Shown here one piece after another: positions 1-5,055 of a stretch of 5,055 nucleotides of DNA (its first letter is position 1; every line of letters starts with the position of its first letter). The position numbers and the translations under genes were made by a program. The DNA lies in assembly GCA_018883305.1 (NCBI GenBank), contig VEQI01000259.1, positions 1 to 5,055 on the forward strand. The letters run 5' to 3'. A model generated the notes under the pieces. The model ran no database searches. It was not told where the DNA came from and worked only from the letters and a program-made list of their open reading frames with translations. Source of the DNA: Limnohabitans sp. GTDB lineage: Bacteria; Pseudomonadota; Gammaproteobacteria; Burkholderiales; Burkholderiaceae_C.

Positions 1-2
1 AG

Positions 3-920
3 AGCACTCTGAAGCTGGCCAAGGAGGCTGATGCGGTGCTGTTCGGCGCCGTGGGCGACTGGAAATACGACAAGCTGGATCGTCCGCTGCGCCCTGAGCA
101 AGCCATTCTGGGCCTGCGCAAGAACATGGGCCTGTTTGCCAACTTCCGCCCGGCCATCTGCTACGAGCAGCTGGTGGGTGCGTCCAGCCTGAAACCCGAA
201 CTGATTGCGGGCCTGGACATCCTGATCATCCGCGAACTCACCGGCGACATCTACTTTGGTCAGCCGCGCGGCCGCCGCACCGCCGTGGACGGGCATTTCC
301 CGGGCGCCGAAGAAGCCTTCGACACCATGCGTTACAGCAAACCGGAGATCGAGCGCATCGCCCACGTGGCCTTCCAGGCCGCCCGCAAGCGCAACAAGAA
401 AGTCACCAGTGTGGACAAGGCCAACGTGCTGGAAACCTTCCAGTTCTGGAAGGATGTGGTGACCGAAGTGCACGCCCAGTACCCCGACGTGACGCTGGAG
501 CACATGTACGTGGACAACGCGGCCATGCAGCTCGTGAAGGCACCCAAGTCCTTCGACGTGGTGGTCACCGGCAACATGTTCGGCGACATCCTGTCCGACG
601 AAGCCTCCATGCTGACCGGCTCCATTGGTATGCTGCCCTCGGCCAGCCTGAACACCAAGAACCAGGGCCTGTATGAGCCCAGCCACGGCAGCGCGCCTGA
701 CATCGCTGGCAAGGGCGTGGCCAACCCGCTGGCCACCATCTTGTCCGCCGCCATGATGCTGCGCTTCTCGCTCAACCAGGCCGAGGCCGCCGATCGCATT
801 GAAACAGCCGTGAAAAAAGTGCTGGCACAGGGCCTGCGCACGCCCGACATCTACAGCCAGGGTACCACCAAGGTGGGCACCAAGGAGATGGGCGAGGCTG
901 TGGTCAAGGCGCTGGGGTAA
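3..920 (+). CDS. leuB: 3-isopropylmalate dehydrogenase, 5' end cut off by the window
   Basis: LeuB oxidises and decarboxylates 3-isopropylmalate to 2-oxoisocaproate with NAD+, the third step of leucine synthesis, in the cytoplasm. The frame is open to the left edge, beginning STLKLAKEADAVLFGAVGD, so the GTG at 36 is an internal codon and not the start. About 305 codons are visible. By comparison with the usual 350-360 residues, roughly 50 N-terminal residues with the GDGIGPE-type nucleotide-site motif lie outside. Visible family signatures are LRKNMGLFANFRPA (substrate arginines), RELTGDIYFGQPRG with the catalytic Tyr at 252-254, TSVDKANVL with the catalytic Lys at 417-419, YVDNAAMQL with a metal-binding Asp at 513-515, and the dehydrogenase signature NMFGDILSDEAS with Asp at 585-587 and 597-599. 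GSAPDIAGKGVANP, near the cofactor site, follows. All expected catalytic residues in the visible part are present. It is probably the last gene of a leuCDB cluster, since 307 bases separate it from asd. Confidence 0.97.
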   Translation, partial: STLKLAKEADAVLFGAVGDWKYDKLDRPLRPEQAILGLRKNMGLFANFRPAICYEQLVGASSLKPELIAGLDILIIRELTGDIYFGQPRGRRTAVDGHFPGAEEAFDTMRYSKPEIERIAHVAFQAARKRNKKVTSVDKANVLETFQFWKDVVTEVHAQYPDVTLEHMYVDNAAMQLVKAPKSFDVVVTGNMFGDILSDEASMLTGSIGMLPSASLNTKNQGLYEPSHGSAPDIAGKGVANPLATILSAAMMLRFSLNQAEAADRIETAVKKVLAQGLRTPDIYSQGTTKVGTKEMGEAVVKALG

Positions 921-934
921 CCCGCCTGCACTTG

Positions 935-970
935 CCGTCCGCCCAAGCCAAGGCGAAGGCGGTCTGACGG
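935..970 (+). repeat. Imperfect inverted repeat downstream of leuB
   Basis: CCGTC (935-939) pairs with GACGG (966-970), and CGCC (940-943) pairs with GGCG (958-961), leaving a four-base bulge (962-965) and a 14-base loop. It begins 15 bases after the leuB stop, where a transcript end would be expected, but no T-run follows (the next bases are GGCCATCAGG). It may stabilise the leuB mRNA 3' end or be a by-product of GC-rich sequence. CCGCC at 922-926 could also pair with GGCGG at 958-962. The rest of 921-1000 holds nothing I can name. Confidence 0.25.
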
Positions 971-1001
971 GGCCATCAGGCGAACCAGGCCTTCTCGTCA
1001 G

Positions 1002-1029
1002 CTGGCCTCAAGGTCGGATCCGATACAAT
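1002..1029 (+). promoter_or_regulatory. Candidate sigma-70 promoter for the asd leader and operon
   Basis: TACAAT at 1024-1029 differs from the -10 consensus at one position. The best -35 match at a suitable distance is CTGGCC at 1002-1007, with a 16-base spacer. It matches only three of six positions, so the promoter would rest mainly on its -10 box or on an activator. A start point seven to eight bases after the -10 falls on or beside A1037, the first base of the leader ATG. A separate promoter here fits the break between the leu genes and the asd operon. The -10 box is seen directly; its activity is inferred. Confidence 0.5.
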
Positions 1030-1036
1030 CTACGCC

Positions 1037-1135
1037 ATGTTTCGCGCCCACCTGAGTTCTCACACTGACCTCGCCTCACGGCTGGCGGGCGTTACGGTGC
1101 GCGCAACCATCATCAAGACCACGACCAAAGGCTGA
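1037..1135 (+). CDS. Candidate leader peptide of the asd operon, 32 aa, rich in Thr/Ile/Lys
   Basis: An ATG-to-TGA ORF encodes a 32-residue peptide that begins MFRAHLSSHTDLASRLAG and ends VTVRATIIKTTTKG. Residues 24-31 (1106-1129) are Thr-Ile-Ile-Lys-Thr-Thr-Thr-Lys, so eight consecutive codons specify end products of the aspartate pathway. The ORF lies between a -10-like box and two hairpins, upstream of asd, whose enzyme feeds synthesis of exactly these amino acids. That is the layout of a transcription or translation attenuator, as in the enterobacterial thr leader, which is rich in Thr and Ile codons. No Shine-Dalgarno sequence sits at normal spacing before the ATG; AAGG at 1010-1013 is too far away. 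If transcription starts at 1037 the ORF would be leaderless, as known for the rhizobial trp leader peptide. It could instead act through the peptide itself, or be a chance ORF. The codon run and the position argue against chance. Confidence 0.6.
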   Translation: MFRAHLSSHTDLASRLAGVTVRATIIKTTTKG

Positions 1136-1140
1136 CCCAG

Positions 1141-1178
1141 CCCGGTTCGTCGTGCGCCCTTCCGGCCGACGAGCCGGG
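1141..1178 (+). promoter_or_regulatory. Strong RNA hairpin after the leader ORF
   Basis: CCCGGTTCGTCG (1141-1152) pairs with CGACGAGCCGGG (1167-1178) over 12 base pairs, with a single G-U wobble at T1146/G1173. The loop is 14 bases (1153-1166). It begins five bases after the leader stop codon, so a ribosome terminating there would cover its base. It resembles the hairpin of an attenuator, but the following bases are TGAACAG with no T-run, so it is not a standard intrinsic terminator. The loop contains GCCCTT (1156-1161), complementary to AAGGGC at the asd ribosome binding site. The stem is seen directly; the role is inferred. Confidence 0.6.
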
Positions 1179-1180
1179 TG

Positions 1181-1202
1181 AACAGCCAGGTCTGGCACTG
1201 TT
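1181..1202 (+). promoter_or_regulatory. Second, weaker hairpin in the asd leader
   Basis: AACAG (1181-1185) pairs with CTGTT (1198-1202), enclosing CCA (1186-1188) paired with TGG (1193-1195), a two-base bulge and a GGTC loop. Only a short TTT (1201-1203) overlaps the right arm, so intrinsic termination would be weak. Its left arm can also pair elsewhere: CAGCC (1183-1187) is complementary to GGCTG (1130-1134) at the leader stop codon, giving a possible alternative fold. Confidence 0.3.
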
Positions 1203-1213
1203 TCAACACCATT

Positions 1214-1220
1214 GAAAGGG
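1214..1220 (+). promoter_or_regulatory. asd ribosome binding site
   Basis: GAAAGGG lies seven bases before the asd ATG and supports that start. AAGGGC (1216-1221) is complementary to the loop of the upstream hairpin (1156-1161), so access to this site may depend on the fold of the leader RNA. Confidence 0.65.
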
Positions 1221-1227
1221 CCCTGAA

Positions 1228-2358
1228 ATGAGCAAGTTGGTAGGTTTGGTTGGCTGGCGCGGCATGGTCGGCTCGGTTCTGATGGACCGCATGTTGCAAG
1301 AGAAGGATTTCGACCTGATCGAGCCAGTGTTCTTCTCCACCTCCAACACCGGCGGCAAGGCCCCGGCGATGGCCAAGAACGAAACCACGCTGCAAGACGC
1401 CAACAACATCGACGCACTCAAGCGCTGCGAGATCATCGTCACCTGCCAGGGCGGTGACTACACCAAAGAGGTGTACCCCAAGCTGCGCGCCGCAGGCTGG
1501 AACGGCCACTGGATTGACGCTGCTTCCTCCCTGCGCATGGCCGATGACGCCGTGATCATCCTGGACCCAGTGAACCGGCACGTGATCGACCAGGCGCTGG
1601 CCAAGGGCGGCAAGAACTGGATTGGCGGCAACTGCACCGTGAGTCTGATGCTCATGGGACTGGGTGGCCTCTTCCAGCACAACCTGGTGGAGTGGATCAG
1701 TGCCATGACCTACCAGGCGGCTTCTGGTGCTGGCGCGCAGAACATGCGTGAATTGCTGAGCCAGATGGGCGCGCTGCACGATGCCGTCAAGGCCGAACTG
1801 GCCGACCCGGCATCAGCCATTCTCGACATCGACCGCAAGGTGGCCGCCACCATGCGCGATGCGGCCTTCCCCACCAAGAACTTCCGCAACACGGCCCTGG
1901 CTGGCAGCCTGATCCCCTGGATCGACGTGCCTGTTGAGCATGGCCAGAGCAAGGAAGAATGGAAGGGCGGGGCTGAGTGCAACAAGATCCTGGGCAACGC
2001 GCCGTTCCGCAGCGCTGGCTCTATCCCCATCGATGGCTTGTGCGTGCGCATTGGCGCGATGCGCTGCCACTCTCAGGGTCTGACCATCAAACTGAAAAAA
2101 GATGTGCCGCTGGACGAGGTGAGCGACATCCTCGCCAAGGCCAACGCCTGGGTCAAAGTGGTGCCCAACGAGCGCGAGATCACCGAGCGTGAGTTGACCC
2201 CTGCTGCCGTCACTGGCACGCTGACTGTGCCGGTTGGCCGTCTGCACAAGCTGGCCATGGGCAACGACTACCTGGGCGCCTTCACCGTGGGTGACCAGTT
2301 GCTGTGGGGTGCCGCCGAGCCGCTGCGCCGCATGCTGCGCATCCTGCTGGAGAAGTAA
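1228..2358 (+). CDS. asd: Aspartate-semialdehyde dehydrogenase
   Basis: Asd reduces aspartyl-4-phosphate to aspartate-4-semialdehyde with NADPH, the branch-point precursor of lysine and diaminopimelate, threonine, isoleucine and methionine. The 376-residue product is close to the E. coli enzyme (367). It opens with the nucleotide-binding loop VGWRGMVGS (residues 8-16). Other signatures are FFSTSNTGGKAP, GNCTVSLML with the catalytic Cys136, TYQAASGAGAQN with Gln163, EEWKGGAECNKIL with substrate-binding Glu and Lys near 243-253, and CVRIGAMRCHSQ with Arg274 and the acid/base His281. All key residues are intact, and the style is that of the Gram-negative Asd type. The ATG start is supported by GAAAGGG at proper spacing. 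It follows the candidate Thr/Ile/Lys leader and is joined directly to fimV. Because diaminopimelate is needed for the cell wall, asd is usually essential. Confidence 0.98.
   Translation: MSKLVGLVGWRGMVGSVLMDRMLQEKDFDLIEPVFFSTSNTGGKAPAMAKNETTLQDANNIDALKRCEIIVTCQGGDYTKEVYPKLRAAGWNGHWIDAASSLRMADDAVIILDPVNRHVIDQALAKGGKNWIGGNCTVSLMLMGLGGLFQHNLVEWISAMTYQAASGAGAQNMRELLSQMGALHDAVKAELADPASAILDIDRKVAATMRDAAFPTKNFRNTALAGSLIPWIDVPVEHGQSKEEWKGGAECNKILGNAPFRSAGSIPIDGLCVRIGAMRCHSQGLTIKLKKDVPLDEVSDILAKANAWVKVVPNEREITERELTPAAVTGTLTVPVGRLHKLAMGNDYLGAFTVGDQLLWGAAEPLRRMLRILLEK
2349..2355 (+). promoter_or_regulatory. fimV ribosome binding site inside the asd 3' end
   Basis: GGAGAAG overlaps the last codons of asd. 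Its GGAG ends six bases before the TTG at 2359. It supports the unusual TTG start and implies that fimV translation is coupled to the end of asd. Confidence 0.6.
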
Positions 2359-3867
2359 TTGAAACAACTGGCAGCCCTCTGTCTGTGGGTATGGGGCGCG
2401 TGTGCTCAGGCCCTGACGGTTGGGCCTGCCGTGGTGAGCTCATCGCTGGGCGAGCCCTTGCGTGCCGAGTTTCCCCTCACCCGCCTGAGTGAAGTTCAAG
2501 CACGTGACTTGCAGGCCCGTCAGGCCGATGACGACGCCTATGCCGCCGCTCGCCTGGAACGGGCCTCGGTGTTGGAGGGCTTGGATATCCAGCTCGAAAC
2601 GCGCCCGGATGGGCGTCGCGTGTTGGTCCTCAAAGGACAACAACCGGTGCAGTCCCCGTTTGTGGATTTGCTGGTGGAGTTGCGCTGGCCAGGGGGCCGT
2701 TTGTTGCGTGACCTCACGGTGCTGCTTCAAGCGCAAACCACCGACAAACCCGTGAGCCTGCCACCGGCCCGGCTGGTGGTGCAACCTGGCGATACAGCCA
2801 GCCAATTGGCACGCGACCACAAAGACGACCGCGTGAGCCTGGAGCAAATGCTGCTGGCCTTGCTCCAGCAAAACCCGGACGCTTTCATCGACGGTAACGT
2901 CAACCGCATGCGGTCAGGCACACTGTTGTCCCTGCCTACAACGGCAGAGGCCAGTCAGATTGCCCGCGATGCCGCCCGCGAAGCCTTGCAGGAACAGGCC
3001 GAGGCCTTTGATGCCTGGCGTGCTGGCCTGGCCCAACGGGTCACCGCCGGGGATGCGCCGGACGCCACCGAAGGCACTCGACTGCAAGTTCCCTCTCGGC
3101 TACCCGCTCAGACGGGCACGCCGCAAGATCGCCTGGCGCTCACCAAGCCCGGCAACAGCCAGGAAGACCGTATCGCCCTGCAACGTCAGGCGCAGGACAC
3201 GGCAGAACGGGCCGCTGAATTGGCGCGCAACATTGCCGAGCTGGGCAAGATCGCGGGCGGACAATCCCCAGGCGAGGAAGGGTCTGCTGCCGGTGTCCCC
3301 CTGCCCGCCCCCGATGTGCCTGCCCACGGGCGTCTGATCGACATCCTGCGTGAACACCCGCTCACGCCCATTGCGGCAGCCTCGCTGGTTGCACTCCTGG
3401 TGTTGATGAGCTTGTGGCGTACGCGCGTGCGCAGTGGCAGCAACGCATCGCCCCCCGTGGTTGCCGAGCCTTCGGCAGAAAGCTCACCCACCACCCCACG
3501 CAACCCCTTCCCGGTCGACATCGACCTGGAATTGCCCCGTCTGGACGCGCCGCTGCCCGAGGAATCTGCCCCGGCACCGGTCAGCACCGTTCGGGCGCCA
3601 GCCCAGCCTGCCCCACGCCCTGCCAGCCACGCTCCTTTTGCAGGACTGTCGCTGGATCTGCCGCAAGACCCGCCGACTGCGGGCGGTCATTTCCCCTTTG
3701 ACCTCACGCCCGAGGATCCGGCCTTGACGGTGCGATTTGAACTGGCTCAGGCCTTGTGGGACGCCGGTCAGCCCCATACGGCACGCGTGCTGGCGGAAGA
3801 AGTCGTTGAGCAAGCGCGAGGGGCCCTACAACAAGCTGTCCGTCACTGGCTAGCTGGCAGAACCTGA
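2359..3867 (+). CDS. fimV: Short FimV-family inner-membrane protein with LysM-like domain
   Basis: FimV proteins bind peptidoglycan and, in Pseudomonas, act as polar hubs that support type IV pilus assembly and twitching. The 502-residue product has, in order: a signal peptide (1-18, probable cleavage after AQA); the FimV N-terminal domain (about 19-125, with SSLGEPLRAEFPL and FVDLLVELRWPGGRLLRDLT); a LysM-like segment (about 138-193, VQPGDTASQLA to SGTLLSLP); an Ala/Gln/Glu-rich, probably coiled-coil stretch (195-300); one membrane segment (about 336-353); a Pro/Ala-rich cytoplasmic linker (363-445); and a C-terminal helical repeat like the FimV C-terminal domain (453-498, FELAQALWDAGQPHTARVLAEE). 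It is much shorter than Pseudomonas FimV (about 900 residues), mainly in the cytoplasmic part. Start: TTG follows the asd TAA directly in the same frame, so nothing further upstream is possible without readthrough. GGAG at 2349-2352 and the resulting signal peptide support TTG. Position between asd and truA is typical for fimV. Confidence 0.88.
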   Translation: MKQLAALCLWVWGACAQALTVGPAVVSSSLGEPLRAEFPLTRLSEVQARDLQARQADDDAYAAARLERASVLEGLDIQLETRPDGRRVLVLKGQQPVQSPFVDLLVELRWPGGRLLRDLTVLLQAQTTDKPVSLPPARLVVQPGDTASQLARDHKDDRVSLEQMLLALLQQNPDAFIDGNVNRMRSGTLLSLPTTAEASQIARDAAREALQEQAEAFDAWRAGLAQRVTAGDAPDATEGTRLQVPSRLPAQTGTPQDRLALTKPGNSQEDRIALQRQAQDTAERAAELARNIAELGKIAGGQSPGEEGSAAGVPLPAPDVPAHGRLIDILREHPLTPIAAASLVALLVLMSLWRTRVRSGSNASPPVVAEPSAESSPTTPRNPFPVDIDLELPRLDAPLPEESAPAPVSTVRAPAQPAPRPASHAPFAGLSLDLPQDPPTAGGHFPFDLTPEDPALTVRFELAQALWDAGQPHTARVLAEEVVEQARGALQQAVRHWLAGRT

Positions 3868-3868
3868 G

Positions 3869-4687
3869 ATGCGAATCGCCTTAGGTCTGAGCTACGCCGG
3901 ACAGGCCTATCAGGGTTGGCAAAGCCAGCCCAGTCGGCAAACGGTGCAAGACAAGCTGGAACAGGCCCTGCAAGCCTTTGCCTGCGAACCTGTTCAGACC
4001 TTATGTGCTGGTCGCACGGATGCGGGCGTCCACGGCCTGATGCAAGTGGTTCACTTCGACACCTCGATAGAACGTGAACCGTTTTCCTGGGTGCGTGGCA
4101 CCAACCGCTTTCTTCCTGCGGACATTGCGGTGCAATGGGCACAACCCGTGCCTGATCGCTTTCACTCGCGGGCCAGTGCGCGTTCACGCCGCTATGCCTA
4201 CATCCTGCTGGAATCACCGGTCAGGCCCAGCGTGGAAGCGGGACGCGTAGGCTGGGTGTTTCGGTCACTCGACCTGGAGGCCTTGCGCGCGGGTGCCCAG
4301 CACTTGCTGGGCGAACACGACTTCAGCGCGTTCCGAGCCTCGTCCTGTCAGGCCTTGTCCCCCGTGAAGCATCTGATGCGCATCGAGATCGAGCGGCGCA
4401 CAGGTCACCCCTTGCCCGGCACCACCCCAAGCAGCACGGCCTACTGGCGCTTTGACTTCGAGGCCAACGCTTTTCTTCACCACATGATCCGCAACCTCAT
4501 GGGCTGTCTGGTTCAAGTGGGACAAGGGTTGCGTCCGCCCGAGTGGATCGCCGATGTCCTGGCTTCACGCTCTCGCGACATGGCTGCGCCCACCTTCGCC
4601 GCCGAGGGCCTGTATTTCCTGGGACCGCGCTATGACGCCGAATGGGGCTTGCCCGATCACGCCCCTGCGTATGATTGGCTGCCATGA
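3869..4687 (+). CDS. truA: tRNA pseudouridine(38-40) synthase
   Basis: TruA converts uridines 38, 39 and 40 of the tRNA anticodon stem-loop to pseudouridine. The 272-residue product matches the E. coli enzyme (270) in length. It shows the N-terminal GLSYAGQAYQGWQSQ, the catalytic motif CAGRTDAGVHG with nucleophile Asp51, GTNRFLPADIAV, RFHSRASARSRRYAY with Tyr109 (equivalent to E. coli Tyr118), GEHDFSAFRASSCQ, and ANAFLHHMIRNLMG with the conserved Arg208. An insert of roughly a dozen residues (about 178-191, HPLPGTTPSSTAYW) stands before the FEANAF strand compared with E. coli. The ATG lies one base after the fimV stop (TGA-G-ATG), without a clear Shine-Dalgarno sequence, so translation is probably coupled to fimV. 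The 3' end overlaps trpF by four bases. Confidence 0.97.
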   Translation: MRIALGLSYAGQAYQGWQSQPSRQTVQDKLEQALQAFACEPVQTLCAGRTDAGVHGLMQVVHFDTSIEREPFSWVRGTNRFLPADIAVQWAQPVPDRFHSRASARSRRYAYILLESPVRPSVEAGRVGWVFRSLDLEALRAGAQHLLGEHDFSAFRASSCQALSPVKHLMRIEIERRTGHPLPGTTPSSTAYWRFDFEANAFLHHMIRNLMGCLVQVGQGLRPPEWIADVLASRSRDMAAPTFAAEGLYFLGPRYDAEWGLPDHAPAYDWLP

Positions 4688-5055
4688 CCCTGCCCGCGCA
4701 CTTCACCCCCATCAAGATCTGTGGCCTGACCCGCGAGCAGGATGTGGACGCCGCCGTGCAAGCCGGCGTGCAGGCCATCGGCTTTGTCCTGTATGAGCGT
4801 AGTCCCCGCCGTGTCAGCGCCCAGCGGGCCGCGGCGTTGGCGCGCCGTCTTCCGGCCTTCGTCAATCCGGTGCTGTTGGTGGTCAACGCCTCCGAAGCCA
4901 CCATTGAAGCCGCTTGCAACGAGGTACCCGGTGCCTGGCTACAGTTTCATGGCGACGAGAACCCGGCCTTTTGCCAGCGGGTAGCCGAGCGCCTGGGCCG
5001 CCGCTGGCTGCGCGCGGCGCGCATCCCGCTGGACGAGTCTGCCCCGGCCTTCGAC
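4684..5055 (+). CDS. trpF: Phosphoribosylanthranilate isomerase, 3' end cut off by the window
   Basis: TrpF isomerises N-(5-phosphoribosyl)anthranilate to the ribulose form in tryptophan synthesis. The frame from ATG 4684 stays open for 124 codons to the right edge. The family is about 200-220 residues, so 80-100 are missing. Visible signatures are IKICGLTREQD (residues 10-20) with the catalytic general-base Cys13, the barrel strand and phosphate-region motif AIGFVLYERSPRRVS, and WLQFHGDE near residue 87. The catalytic Asp of the later barrel strand lies beyond the window. The start overlaps the truA stop as ATGA (4684-4687), implying translational coupling. In related genomes trpF is followed by other trp genes or accD, which cannot be checked here. 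Confidence 0.96.
   Translation, partial: MTLPAHFTPIKICGLTREQDVDAAVQAGVQAIGFVLYERSPRRVSAQRAAALARRLPAFVNPVLLVVNASEATIEAACNEVPGAWLQFHGDENPAFCQRVAERLGRRWLRAARIPLDESAPAFD

Noticed and set aside
36..38. GTG as the leuB start
   Set aside because: The frame continues upstream to the window edge with the expected LeuB sequence, so this GTG encodes an internal Val.
332..850. 172-codon open frame on the - strand inside leuB
   Set aside because: It lies wholly within the well-supported leuB coding region. Its translation shows no recognisable domain, and long antisense frames are expected in GC-rich coding DNA.
935..970. Intrinsic terminator of leuB
   Set aside because: The stem is interrupted by a bulge and no T-run follows, so only an inverted repeat is reported.
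1141..1203. Classical intrinsic terminator (attenuator) before asd
   Set aside because: The hairpins are real, but neither is followed by a proper T-run: TGAACAG after the first, and only TTT within and after the second. Annotated as regulatory hairpins instead.
1217..1224. AGGGCCCT perfect 8-base palindrome next to the asd start, considered as an operator
   Set aside because: Too short and GC-simple to support a regulator site; it includes the Shine-Dalgarno bases, which explains half of it.
1060..1779. 239-codon open frame on the - strand across the leader and the first part of asd
   Set aside because: It is antisense to asd, with a His/Gln/Val-rich translation that resembles no family. 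asd is certain on the + strand.
1813..2367. 184-codon open frame on the - strand in asd
   Set aside because: Antisense shadow of asd with no recognisable motif.
4497..4919. 140-codon open frame on the - strand across truA and trpF
   Set aside because: Both + strand genes are certain by catalytic motifs; the antisense product is Arg/Ala-rich and without domain features.
4742..4984. 80-codon + strand open frame inside trpF
   Set aside because: Out-of-frame shadow; the trpF frame from 4684 carries the ICGLTR, SPRR and LQFHGDE motifs.

Overview
This is a GC-rich stretch of chromosome from a betaproteobacterium, most likely in the Burkholderiales and probably near the Comamonadaceae. That placement is an inference from protein style (for example the LeuB variant reading TGDIYFGQPRG) and from the gene order leuB-asd-fimV-truA-trpF. 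The same order is known in Pseudomonas, so order alone does not fix the group. No mobile element, CRISPR array, tRNA or rRNA gene was seen.

Layout: (1) the 3' five-sixths of leuB, open at the left edge and ending at 920; (2) a 307-base gap, 921-1227; (3) asd, 1228-2358; (4) a short fimV-like gene, 2359-3867, starting with TTG directly after the asd stop; (5) truA, 3869-4687, one base after fimV; (6) trpF, from 4684, overlapping truA by ATGA and running off the right edge. All genes are on the + strand. The tight junctions from asd onward suggest one transcription unit, with leuB probably belonging to an upstream leu cluster.

The gap between leuB and asd is the most interesting part. It holds a TACAAT -10-like box (1024-1029), and seven bases later an ATG that opens a 32-codon ORF (1037-1135). 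Codons 24-31 of this ORF are eight consecutive Thr, Ile or Lys codons. These amino acids are end products of the aspartate pathway, and Asd is the second enzyme of that pathway. The ORF is followed by a 12-bp hairpin (1141-1178) and a smaller one (1181-1202), and then the asd ribosome binding site. The large hairpin's loop can pair with that site over six bases. This looks like a leader-peptide control element for the asd operon, possibly translated from a leaderless transcript. No good U-tract follows either hairpin, so control may act on translation or through Rho rather than by classical intrinsic termination. I do not know of a described example at asd in this group, but I could not search.

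Functionally the operon mixes amino-acid synthesis (asd, trpF), a polar or pilus-associated peptidoglycan-binding protein (fimV) and tRNA pseudouridylation (truA). If the leader controls the whole unit, all four genes would respond to supply of aspartate-family amino acids.
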